64,000 bases of DNA from Planctomycetota bacterium (lineage in GTDB: Bacteria > Planctomycetota > UBA8108 > JACQVS01). Below the pieces are notes generated by a model. The model was not told the origin of the DNA. It worked only from the letters and a program-made list of their open reading frames with translations, and did no database searches. The translations under genes and the position numbers were made by a program. The DNA lies in contig JANQLS010000135.1 of the NCBI GenBank assembly GCA_028280485.1, positions 1 to 64,000 of the forward strand. The letters are read 5' to 3'. Positions 52,958 through 61,194 of the stretch are shown here, in pieces; positions within the stretch are counted from its first letter, which is position 1; every line of letters begins with the position of its first letter.

Positions 52958-54280
52958 TTAGAAGTAACTTGAGAGGGAGAAGAGGAAGGCATTGTCATCG
53001 GCTGAATTAGGAGCCGTGCCTGTTCCTCGGTTGATTTGATAATCAAACTTGAAGACAGCGGATTCGATGGGTCGATAGTTGAGTCCGAAAGTTAATCGAC
53101 GCATCCTGTTTCCAGCGAGGTCGACTTGTCCCCAACGGGTGACGAAGGTGAAGGTCGATTCATCGGAGAAAACCACAGGAAGAGCATCGATCAAACACTG
53201 AGGCATGAAGTGGTAGTTCATTTGAACGTAGTAACCCCAAATGTCACCGGGAATCCCACTGGAGCGAGCAAAGTCATCTCGTTCGATGAAAGAGTAAGCA
53301 CCTTCACCTTGGAATTCGATGGGACCGACGGGAACGTCACCGATATCAAATTGAGGAAGTGTAAAAAGACCGTCTAAAGCAACCGTGGTAAGGTTGTTGT
53401 CGGCTTTTTGATCGTAGGTTCCACTATGAGCGGATAGACCAAACTCACTTCCGATCTGAGGGCTGATGCTGATTCTTCCCACTCCGGCAAAGTCGTTATT
53501 GATGTCATCTAATCGACCCGTACCGACTGCTGTAGTATGAGGGCGAGCGTCTTTGAGTCCTCGGGAAGTACTGATAGCCGTATTTCCTGAGTTGTCGAGA
53601 CCTTTGAATCCACTCACGACGTAAGCTTCGTATTTAACTTCGACGGTGCTTTCGGGATTTGAAAGAGTACCGAAGAGTCCAGCACCGATTTCTCTAAGGG
53701 TTGTGGGTATGACGTAGGTGTTGATCAGGGGTCGATCCGTGACGTCATTAATCGGGGAGTCGTGAATGAGGTTGAACTTTCCCAAGGGATCTAAGATGAC
53801 CCCACCGCGGAAGTTCACTTGGTCGATCATCAAGAAGTCGAGGTAGGCGAACTCGACCGCAACATCGACACCGTCTTCAATTTCGATTTCAGTAGCGAAA
53901 CGAATGTTTTCGCTGATGTCACCGTAGATAAATGGAATCAAGCGGTGGAAACGGAAATCGTGACGAGCGTTTTGGGCATCTTTGTATTCGATATCGAAGT
54001 AACCTCCGATATGAACCTTGGACCAAAAATCAGAAAGGAAGGGTTTGTCGTAGAGGCCACCCTTGTTACCAGGGAGACGACCTTGGCTAGCATCTTCAGT
54101 TTTTTCCTTTTCTGAGTCCGAGAATTTCAATTTAAGTTCAGCGATTTCGTCGAGAACCTTGTTGTACTCCTCTCGTGTCACCGGTCCGGTTTTATCTTCC
54201 GGATCGGCGAAAACCCCTTGTGGAAAAACTGCCCCCAATACGATACATACATACAAAAGTAACCATTTTGATAGTGACAT
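52958..54280 (-). CDS. Outer-membrane porin (OprO/OprP-like)
   Basis: The ATG at 54280 is chosen because GAGGT precedes it by eight bases and a signal peptide (LLLYVCIVLGAVFPQGVFA) follows at once; a frame to 54415 exists but crosses a leader. The 440-residue protein starts with a coiled segment (EEYNKVLDEIAELKLKFSDSEKEK), then amphipathic strands such as HIGGYFDIEYKDAQNARHDFRFHRLIPFIYG, and ends in an aromatic strand FLFSLSSYF, the signature of a 16-stranded porin. Phosphate-selective porins share this layout. It heads the operon with the FMN/ApbE protein and a propeller lipoprotein. Confidence 0.88.
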   Translation of the reverse strand: MSLSKWLLLYVCIVLGAVFPQGVFADPEDKTGPVTREEYNKVLDEIAELKLKFSDSEKEKTEDASQGRLPGNKGGLYDKPFLSDFWSKVHIGGYFDIEYKDAQNARHDFRFHRLIPFIYGDISENIRFATEIEIEDGVDVAVEFAYLDFLMIDQVNFRGGVILDPLGKFNLIHDSPINDVTDRPLINTYVIPTTLREIGAGLFGTLSNPESTVEVKYEAYVVSGFKGLDNSGNTAISTSRGLKDARPHTTAVGTGRLDDINNDFAGVGRISISPQIGSEFGLSAHSGTYDQKADNNLTTVALDGLFTLPQFDIGDVPVGPIEFQGEGAYSFIERDDFARSSGIPGDIWGYYVQMNYHFMPQCLIDALPVVFSDESTFTFVTRWGQVDLAGNRMRRLTFGLNYRPIESAVFKFDYQINRGTGTAPNSADDNAFLFSLSSYF

Positions 54281-54413
54281 CGGTCGTACCTCGCAAAATG
54301 TCTGCGGTGTATTAACGCCTCTCCGTGTCGCTAGCAAATTTGGAAGCTGGCTACTGCGGTTGAATGACGAATCCAAGGCAAATTGAACCGACCCTGGGCC
54401 GGGAATCGGGCTC

Positions 54414-54439
54414 AAAAAATGAGGCGGAACACCCGCCTC
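54414..54439 (-). terminator. Terminator-like hairpin upstream of the porin gene
   Basis: On the minus strand GAGGCGG-GTGTT-CCGCCTC (54439-54421) is followed by ATTTTTTG. It lies 134 bases before the porin start. It may end a short leader transcript (attenuator) or a non-coding RNA from the 54440-55218 stretch, or stop upstream transcripts. Confidence 0.65.
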
Positions 54440-54591
54440 CGTTTAGCTAATCGAACCCGAGTTTTATATGCCAAACAACCGGTAGGTTATCCAACATTTG
54501 ATATACTAAGTCAACCCAATATTCGGCAATCCCACCGATTTATTAAAATTCATAAGTCATTAAATTAAAGCCATTTAAGATCCACATCCCC

Positions 54592-54803
54592 AACCCAGGG
54601 TATCAGAATTTCTAATTCATCGCGCTCATTTGTCCTACCCTGGGTTCAGTTTGAAGGGAGTTTTCCCGTTTAAAGCTCTCTCACTCATGAACCCTGGGTC
54701 GGAGATGCCTGAGAGCAAAGTAGGTAATTGGAGGATTTGATTTTTAAACCCTGGGTTCGAGGGAGGAGGCAGATGGCAAGGGGGCCTTAATGAACCCTGG
54801 GTC
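54592..54803. repeat. Array of five ACCCTGGGT sites
   Basis: The near-palindrome ACCCTGGGT is found at 54593-54601 (inverted), 54637, 54691, 54748 and 54794, spaced 45, 54, 57 and 46 bases. The following bases alternate between TTC and TCGG. Sequences between sites are unique. A sixth, ACCCTGGGC, is at 54391. This is the main content of the gene-free stretch 54440-54960. Confidence 0.8.
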
Positions 54804-54987
54804 GGTTTCTACTCGCATGAAATCGCGGCTGAGGGCTTAATAGCTACCGGTAGGAGGAGAAAAGGATGCACCAACAGGAATGTTGATGGCTTGTTGATAA
54901 AGTGTTGATAAGCCAGACCTCAATCCATGTCGTTCCAAGGGCTGAACCAACAACAGATTGTCACAAATCAGAACACATCGCCTCATC

Positions 54988-55220
54988 GAGGCTGTGAATT
55001 TTTAGCCCAAAACCTATGAAGCGTCTTTTATCCCTCGCTAAAGCTTCGGGCTTGAGGGGCACGAATCGCTTTCGATGTTTAATTTGTAGTAAGGGATTTC
55101 ACGTATTCCATCTATACACAAGCATTGAAATCACCAACCTCCCAAGCCCGAAGCTTTAGCGAGGGATCATGAAGTGTCAATTGGCTTAAAGATTGACTTA
55201 CCCTAAAAACTCACAACCTC
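54988..55220. repeat. Nested E-B-B-E composite element
   Basis: GAGGCTGTGAATTTTTAG (54988-55005) faces CTAAAAACTCACAACCTC (55203-55220). Inside, 55031-55053 and 55144-55166 are a perfect 23-bp inverted repeat (TCCCTCGCTAAAGCTTCGGG arms). The order matches 13244-13412. The right end overlaps the stop codon of the glycoside hydrolase gene. Confidence 0.75.
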
Positions 55221-57861
55221 ATCGTGTTAAGTGATAGTGATAGGCCTGAAAGCGGCCATCGATCTCAAGGATTTGCTTTTTGATGGGAATGGAGGTAGAG
55301 CGAGGAACGCCATGAAAATCCAAGGGTCTAACCTTGAGAACCTTCTTCCCTAAGATCTTGATCTTGGCCTGAACGGGCTCAAGAAGCAGGGGCGGTCCAC
55401 CGACGACTTTGAGAACAGATCCATCCTCAGAGTACTCGGATCCCGTTTGTTGATCCCGAGCCATCGCCGTGATGAGGACGCTTTTGGAACTCTTGAGGGA
55501 TTGCTGATCCAATGAAGTAAAAATCAGTGAAACAAACTTTGTCTCAAGTTGAATCTCAAAATCGGGCAGTTCGATCTTCTCACCCCCTCCAAATCCGATT
55601 ACCGCTTGCGTCTTCGGGCTCTTAACTAAAACGATTCCCTTCTTAGTGTTCCATTCAAGCTCCCCGGTTTGGGATCTAATGATTCCTGACTTTTGATCCC
55701 AATACTTCGTGAAGTCGACCTTCTCACTTTTTCCTCCCTTAAAGGAAGTCGTCACTCTCCCGATGGCTAAGACTTCGGGTGGAGTTAAGGGTTGCCCCAC
55801 TAAGCTTTTTTCATCGTGCCCCCCACCCGTTAAATCTTGCCCTAAAACATCCGCGCCCTTAAACAAATCCTTAGGTTGAACTCGTCTAGCGGCAACGATT
55901 TTACCTTCTTTTATATGCCCCTCTCGAACAGCAATAGCGAGTGCGGGAAATTGGCCAGCATAATGAGGCGTATCTGAAGTGTAGTAACTCAAGCCGGGCC
56001 AGCCATCCCCAAGGCGCGATCTCGAACTGTTAAAATGATAACTGGCATCCCAGCCCTGTAAGCCCATTCCGTAAAACGCAATTAAGGGAGCGCACTCGGC
56101 CTTCCATTGATTGGGAGGACATTGAGTCCATTCCGTCATCGCAAAAGGTTGATCTTCAACTTGATAGAGCCCCGAACTTAAAATACCTGAACCTGCACGT
56201 CGAAGGTGAGTTCCGTTTTTTACTTTTCCGCTGATGATTCGATGACGCTCGGCCCCTCCGCCAAAATAATTATGTCGGTCGATCATATCCATGGCGGTGT
56301 CGCAGTATAAGTTAGCGGCATCCGCTCCCGCTCCCCCGGCTCGCCAAGCGGTGGTGACCGTCACTCCTTTAAAACCAGCTTGTCGGTATTCTTTTTCTCG
56401 CCTTAAATAAAATTTGCGCTGAATATCCGTCAAAAACTCAACAAACTCTCCGTGGCGCCGTTCGACTTTCTTTCCTCTCAACTCCCAAGCCGCATATAAA
56501 GCGATTTCCTTTTCGGCTAGATCGACACGCCTTCCCCAGAAGCTTCTGACCTTGCGCTCAGAGCCATGCTTCTTCAAAGACCATTTGAAAAACAGCTTTC
56601 GAAGTAGCCGGGAATGCTCAGGCCAAGTTTTACCTTCAGCTAAAACAGAAAGAGGGAAGTGAAAGAAGATGCAGTCTTCATTTTGAATTTCTAAAACAGC
56701 TAATGCGGGATCGTCTCGATAACGAAGTCCGGTGTAGGGATTCTTATGATCTAAAAGAACCTTCACGTATTCCATTTGAAGGTCCTGTAACTTTCGACTG
56801 AAATTTACCACGCCGTAGGTATTTCCCTTCTCTAACTCTTTAAGGAGAGCCCTCGGATAACCATCAGCAGCCGAAACTTTTTGACGATAGAAAACCGACC
56901 AGGTGGAATAAATTCCATGCTTCTTCAATTCAGCGAACCACCAGTCGTAAGCATCTAAACGAGCAGGATCTAGTTTTCCATTTCTAAGAGGTCCAAGAAA
57001 CTTGGCTAGAGGATGTTCTCGCACCATGTTTAAACCCAGCTTCGCCATATACTTCACACGAAGCGTTTGTTGCTTCCTATCGATGCGAGCATCAATATTG
57101 GCTCCAACTCCCCAAAACTTGATGGGTGGAGATTGTTTTTCAAACTTTAAATCTTTCCCATCTCGTTTGAGAAACCCGTACTTTCCTGCCGGACGATGCA
57201 AAGCCTGGGTCTGATCCCAAACTGATTTTTTAGAATAAGTATCTTGATCGACAACCACTGGGAACCAAGCCGAAGGATTTTTCTTCTTACTCAAATCGGG
57301 CTTAGTAGAACCGGAGGGAACAAATCCTTCATCACTGAAACAAAAACAATCGATGGCTCCATGGTTCGCCAACTTACTCGAAATCTTGATTTCAATTTGG
57401 TTTTTGCCCTTCTTGAGTTTCACCGATCCCACACGCACCCAACCGATGAATCGATGATCGGGTTTTTTAGAAACCATCATCTTATCTCGAACTTGATTGG
57501 GATCTCTGTCATCGATCGAAAGACCTTTCCAGGATCCTCTATTGAGCTTGTAAGACATCTCGCTACGAAAATAATTGCACCGAAGCCAGAAAACGAAACT
57601 TCCCGATTTCTTACTCTCAAACGAGTACTTCGCGACTCCTGCTCGATCTTTTGTGTAGTGAGAAAGCCATTTCTTGCCCGAAAAAGACTCCTTCATGACA
57701 TCGTCGTACCAGCCATTCTTGACGAAAGTATGGGAATCAGCAGCCTCGCCTTCAACCCAAATCGATTCAGCAGAAAGAGCTGATGTCAAAATGAAGTTCA
57801 ACAAACTGAAATAGAGAATCGGGCAGATATTGAGCATATCTTTTGCTTGTGGTCGCTTCAC
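55219..57861 (-). CDS. Secreted GH-A clan glycoside hydrolase-like protein
   Basis: The GTG-started 880-residue protein (ATG at 57837 also possible) has a signal peptide (YFSLLNFILTSALSA) and an N-terminal beta domain to about 195 resembling a carbohydrate-binding module (WVEGEAADSHTF, GSVKLKKGKNQIEIKI). A TIM-barrel follows: GLNMVREHPLAKFL, LEIQNEDC (acid/base Glu near 392) and FAMTEWTQCPPNQW (nucleophile Glu near 575). These are the paired glutamates of clan GH-A enzymes. A C-terminal beta region covers 700-880. Substrate is unknown. The stop TGA lies in a family E repeat. Confidence 0.8.
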   Translation of the reverse strand: MKRPQAKDMLNICPILYFSLLNFILTSALSAESIWVEGEAADSHTFVKNGWYDDVMKESFSGKKWLSHYTKDRAGVAKYSFESKKSGSFVFWLRCNYFRSEMSYKLNRGSWKGLSIDDRDPNQVRDKMMVSKKPDHRFIGWVRVGSVKLKKGKNQIEIKISSKLANHGAIDCFCFSDEGFVPSGSTKPDLSKKKNPSAWFPVVVDQDTYSKKSVWDQTQALHRPAGKYGFLKRDGKDLKFEKQSPPIKFWGVGANIDARIDRKQQTLRVKYMAKLGLNMVREHPLAKFLGPLRNGKLDPARLDAYDWWFAELKKHGIYSTWSVFYRQKVSAADGYPRALLKELEKGNTYGVVNFSRKLQDLQMEYVKVLLDHKNPYTGLRYRDDPALAVLEIQNEDCIFFHFPLSVLAEGKTWPEHSRLLRKLFFKWSLKKHGSERKVRSFWGRRVDLAEKEIALYAAWELRGKKVERRHGEFVEFLTDIQRKFYLRREKEYRQAGFKGVTVTTAWRAGGAGADAANLYCDTAMDMIDRHNYFGGGAERHRIISGKVKNGTHLRRAGSGILSSGLYQVEDQPFAMTEWTQCPPNQWKAECAPLIAFYGMGLQGWDASYHFNSSRSRLGDGWPGLSYYTSDTPHYAGQFPALAIAVREGHIKEGKIVAARRVQPKDLFKGADVLGQDLTGGGHDEKSLVGQPLTPPEVLAIGRVTTSFKGGKSEKVDFTKYWDQKSGIIRSQTGELEWNTKKGIVLVKSPKTQAVIGFGGGEKIELPDFEIQLETKFVSLIFTSLDQQSLKSSKSVLITAMARDQQTGSEYSEDGSVLKVVGGPPLLLEPVQAKIKILGKKVLKVRPLDFHGVPRSTSIPIKKQILEIDGRFQAYHYHLTR

Positions 57862-57998
57862 GGTACCTGTTCCAAAAAGAATGTTATTGATCGTAATTCG
57901 TTCTGTGTTTATTAAAGAATCCTCAAGAGAATATTTTATCCCATCATCGAAGAAGGGATGCCCTTAGAATTCCTCTATAAATTGAAACTCCACCGAAG

Positions 57999-58523
57999 AT
58001 GCAGAACACAATTTCCAAGATCGGTTTACTATCCGATAGCCACGGCCAAGCCCAAAGGACTCATTCTGCCGTTCAAACCCTGGTTAAGGCCGGAGCTGAA
58101 ATCCTAATTCACTTAGGAGACATCAATTCGACAACCGTTCTCGACTCCTTAGCTCTCGATCTCGATGAGGCAGGCGAGCTCAAACCTCCAGTCGAAGTCG
58201 TGCTCGGGAATACGGACTGGAATTCAGCCGAGCTGATCAACCACGCTCAACATTTAGGAATTGGGGCCAATGAGGTGGAAGGTCGGCTTCAACTTTCAGG
58301 CAAGACGATCGTCTTTCAACACGGCCATCATTACGAAAAGTACCATGCGGCCATTCAGGAAAAAGTGGATTTCCTCTTTCATGGGCACACCCATACTCAA
58401 ATCGATGAGTACGTGGAAAGAACCCGAGTGATCAACCCTGGAGCTCTTCAAAGAGCGCGAGAATATACCGTAGCGCTACTGGATCTAGAGACCTTGGCGC
58501 TCGAGCGGTTTACGATCACGTAG
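57999..58523 (+). CDS. YfcE/MJ0936-type metallophosphodiesterase
   Basis: The 174-residue protein has the calcineurin-like metal motifs in order: LLSDSHG (D-x-H), HLGDIN (GD), VLGNTDW (GNxD), FQHGHHY and FLFHGHTHTQ (GHTH). The length and the two-metal site match the YfcE/MJ0936 phosphodiesterase group, which hydrolyses phosphodiesters in vitro with no certain cell substrate. It lies alone and is divergent from the glycoside hydrolase gene. Confidence 0.93.
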   Translation: MQNTISKIGLLSDSHGQAQRTHSAVQTLVKAGAEILIHLGDINSTTVLDSLALDLDEAGELKPPVEVVLGNTDWNSAELINHAQHLGIGANEVEGRLQLSGKTIVFQHGHHYEKYHAAIQEKVDFLFHGHTHTQIDEYVERTRVINPGALQRAREYTVALLDLETLALERFTIT

Positions 58524-58564
58524 TGATACCGTAGCCAAATTTTTACAAATTCGGCTACAAGGAA

Positions 58565-60919
58565 CTATTTCGCCTCCAACTCCTCAAACGTAAAATTATT
58601 CACCCGATACTTCTCCCAATCTTTGTAGTCGAAGTGCCACCACTCCAGGCGATAAATGGTAAATCCGGCATCGTTCATCGCATTTCGAAGGAGATCTCTC
58701 AACCAACGCTGACGAGTTGTTCCCCCGGGGTAATAGGGGAATGAGCGGTCGGTAAACTCATCGTACCCACCGAGCATCTGTACGGGCTCACCCGTTTCTA
58801 AATAATAGAGGGTCAGATCGATGGCACATCCTCGATTGTGTCGAGAGCCCTTAGCTGGATTCGCGACAAATCCCTTCTGTTCATCGGGAGTAGCATCCCA
58901 AAACATTTTAGTGACGTACCAGGGTCGATAGGCATCGTGAATGAGTAAACCGTAGCCTAATTTTTTGAACATGTGATGCACTTTGACTACAGCCTCAGCG
59001 GCGGGACGTTGAAGAAACGCTTTCTGTTGTTTGTAGAAAACCATCCCCATGAAATTGTTATCTGTCGCATAACGAATATCGTATTTGATACTCGGGTCTA
59101 AACTCTTAAGATCCACTAAGTCCGCATCACGAAAATCTCCTTCCTCTTTTGGAGGAGTTCCGGCGAGGGCGGCTTTTCTTAAGTTGTCTTCAGTATCGAG
59201 AGGTTCGATCTTATAAGTTTCACCTTCAGACGTTCCGACATCCCTTCTTGGAAAGAAAACACTTGCGACAGTGGCTCCTTCCATGAGATCACTCGTCGCC
59301 TTATTGAAGATAATTTTCTCACCGTGATAGAGGCCATAATTTGGAAAACTGAAGACCCCTTCAGACTCCTGAGTTAAAGGATACGAAAAGATCCATTCGA
59401 TCAATGCGTAGAGCTTCCCATTCTTTTCATGGATATAAAGAACATTGTGATCCCAACCGTACTCCCCAATGATCGACTTCCACTCGTCGGGACAAGGGGC
59501 AGGGAGTTTATCTTCGAGCCGCTTATAACTATGACCTCGAGCCCTGACTGATTCATCCACTGGAGATATCTCCAGTGGAGTTTCCCAGGTATGCCGATCA
59601 TCACTGACTAACTTACCGTGTCGTTCACCGATGCGACTGACATATGTTCCCAGATCAAGGAAGAGTTGACCTTCACGATTCGAGAGGCTCAATCCATTTT
59701 CGTAAACTCCATCTAATCCTCGTGCTAACTTGGGAGGTAAAGGTTGTGGAGGTACATAAGGATCCAATTCTTTCCCATCCTTGACATTGATCATTCCCCG
59801 AAGCGCTCTTCGAGCGATTCTATCAACTGTCGCATTCACCACATCCATGGAAGCTACCGCCGCTACGGCGAGATCCAACTCGGGAATTACGATAAAGGAA
59901 GTCGAAAAACCATAAACGGCACCGTTGTGCCCCACGGTTTTATGTTGATCCATTTTTCCTACTGAAAAACTTAAGCCAAATCGCCCCGGCTTATCAGGAG
60001 TGGAAAATTGCGGTTCCCACATCGAAAGAAGCGACTCTTCACTTAAGAATTGCTGCCCACCCACACGACCTTTGGAGAGAAGGAACTTGGCGAACTGAGA
60101 GAGATCATGAACCGATGCGTATAAATTTCCCGCCGGAGAAGTCCCCAATAAGAATTCTTTTGCCGGGTAAGGTCTTCGGTCGTAACCCCACATATAGCCT
60201 TCGGCTTTCAAAGGGCTGGATTCAGGGATTTTATAGGTGGCTGTAGCCATGCCTAATGGGATCAAAACTTCTTTTCGAATGTGATCCTCAAAGGAATCTC
60301 CTGTCACTTCTTCGATCACTCGACCTAAAACTGAAACCGCAACGTTTGAATACTTTTGCTTTTGACCGGGTAAGTAAACTAACTCCGTTTGATTTAAGCT
60401 TAAAACCGTATCTTTTAATGAAGGACTCGTAGCATCAAAATAGCTTCCCACGGGTGACTCCCGAACCAAGCCGGAACGATGAGCCATAAGGTGCCGTAAA
60501 GTAATCGGAATCCCCGATTTATTTTTAGGATTAAAATCAGATAGGTATTTTTTTACTGGAGCGTCTAGATTTAACTTACCGGCCTCCACGAGCTTCATTA
60601 CGGAAATACCCGTCAAGAGCTTAGAAACCGATCCAACCCGATAGATGGTGGAGCTGTTCGCAGGAACTTCTTCCTCCAGTTGCGCCAAACCAAATCCTCT
60701 AGACCAAAGTGTTTCTTGTCCACGAATCAAAGCGATACTGAATGAAGGAATTTTCTTATCTTTAAGTTCGTGCTGAATTTCTTCCGTCAAGATTTGCGCC
60801 AACTCAACAACTTCAGGATGCGGTGGCACTTCGATGAGCGTGCAGCCCCATGAAAAGAATGAGAGGCTTAATAACCAAACGGTAAGTATATTTTTTGACA
60901 AGGTCGATACCTTCGTCAT
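58565..60919 (-). CDS. Beta-lactamase-like serine hydrolase fused to VanX-type dipeptidase
   Basis: The 784-residue protein has a possible lipoprotein or signal sequence (WLLSLSFFSWGC, Cys 26; weak lipobox). A class C-like domain covers about 45-390: S97-V-S-K100 (S-x-x-K), KYSN (Y-x-N type) near 188 and the HNG triad GHNGAVYG. A beta linker domain follows to about 580. The last 190 residues are an M15D D-Ala-D-Ala dipeptidase: IHDAYRPW, SRHNRGCAIDL (metal His and Asp) and LEWWHFDY (Glu/His). Both parts act on D-Ala-D-Ala peptides, so a cell-wall-recycling enzyme is inferred. GGAG before ATG supports the start. Confidence 0.9.
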   Translation of the reverse strand: MTKVSTLSKNILTVWLLSLSFFSWGCTLIEVPPHPEVVELAQILTEEIQHELKDKKIPSFSIALIRGQETLWSRGFGLAQLEEEVPANSSTIYRVGSVSKLLTGISVMKLVEAGKLNLDAPVKKYLSDFNPKNKSGIPITLRHLMAHRSGLVRESPVGSYFDATSPSLKDTVLSLNQTELVYLPGQKQKYSNVAVSVLGRVIEEVTGDSFEDHIRKEVLIPLGMATATYKIPESSPLKAEGYMWGYDRRPYPAKEFLLGTSPAGNLYASVHDLSQFAKFLLSKGRVGGQQFLSEESLLSMWEPQFSTPDKPGRFGLSFSVGKMDQHKTVGHNGAVYGFSTSFIVIPELDLAVAAVASMDVVNATVDRIARRALRGMINVKDGKELDPYVPPQPLPPKLARGLDGVYENGLSLSNREGQLFLDLGTYVSRIGERHGKLVSDDRHTWETPLEISPVDESVRARGHSYKRLEDKLPAPCPDEWKSIIGEYGWDHNVLYIHEKNGKLYALIEWIFSYPLTQESEGVFSFPNYGLYHGEKIIFNKATSDLMEGATVASVFFPRRDVGTSEGETYKIEPLDTEDNLRKAALAGTPPKEEGDFRDADLVDLKSLDPSIKYDIRYATDNNFMGMVFYKQQKAFLQRPAAEAVVKVHHMFKKLGYGLLIHDAYRPWYVTKMFWDATPDEQKGFVANPAKGSRHNRGCAIDLTLYYLETGEPVQMLGGYDEFTDRSFPYYPGGTTRQRWLRDLLRNAMNDAGFTIYRLEWWHFDYKDWEKYRVNNFTFEELEAK

Positions 60920-61028
60920 TTCAATTCTCCATCACTTTTGATTAAAAGAGCTCGTAGCCACCCAATAAGGATTAGATTCTTAAATTCCTATCAACCGAAA
61001 ACTCAGGTTCAAAACTTAAGAACCATTA

Positions 61029-61092
61029 TTAACTAGCCCGGAGCGTCAGCGACGGGTAGGAGGTCCCGTCGCTGACGCTCCGGGCTAGTTAA
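61029..61092. repeat. 28-bp perfect hairpin, family B
   Basis: 61029-61056 is the exact reverse complement of 61065-61092, loop TAGGAGGT. Arms carry TTAACTAGCCCGGAGCG. It stands between two minus-strand genes in the 275-bp stretch 60920-61194, which shows nothing else. Confidence 0.95.
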
Positions 61093-61194
61093 GCGTTTCC
61101 TTAAAATTCAATACCTATCTACGGAAGGCAATTCAAAATATGTTGCGTAAAATATAACCACTGGACCGATCAACCACCAGCCCGAATAAAATAA

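Noticed and set aside
57244..57783. 179-codon open frame opposite the glycoside hydrolase
   Set aside because: It lies wholly inside the coding region of the large secreted enzyme and lacks domain features.
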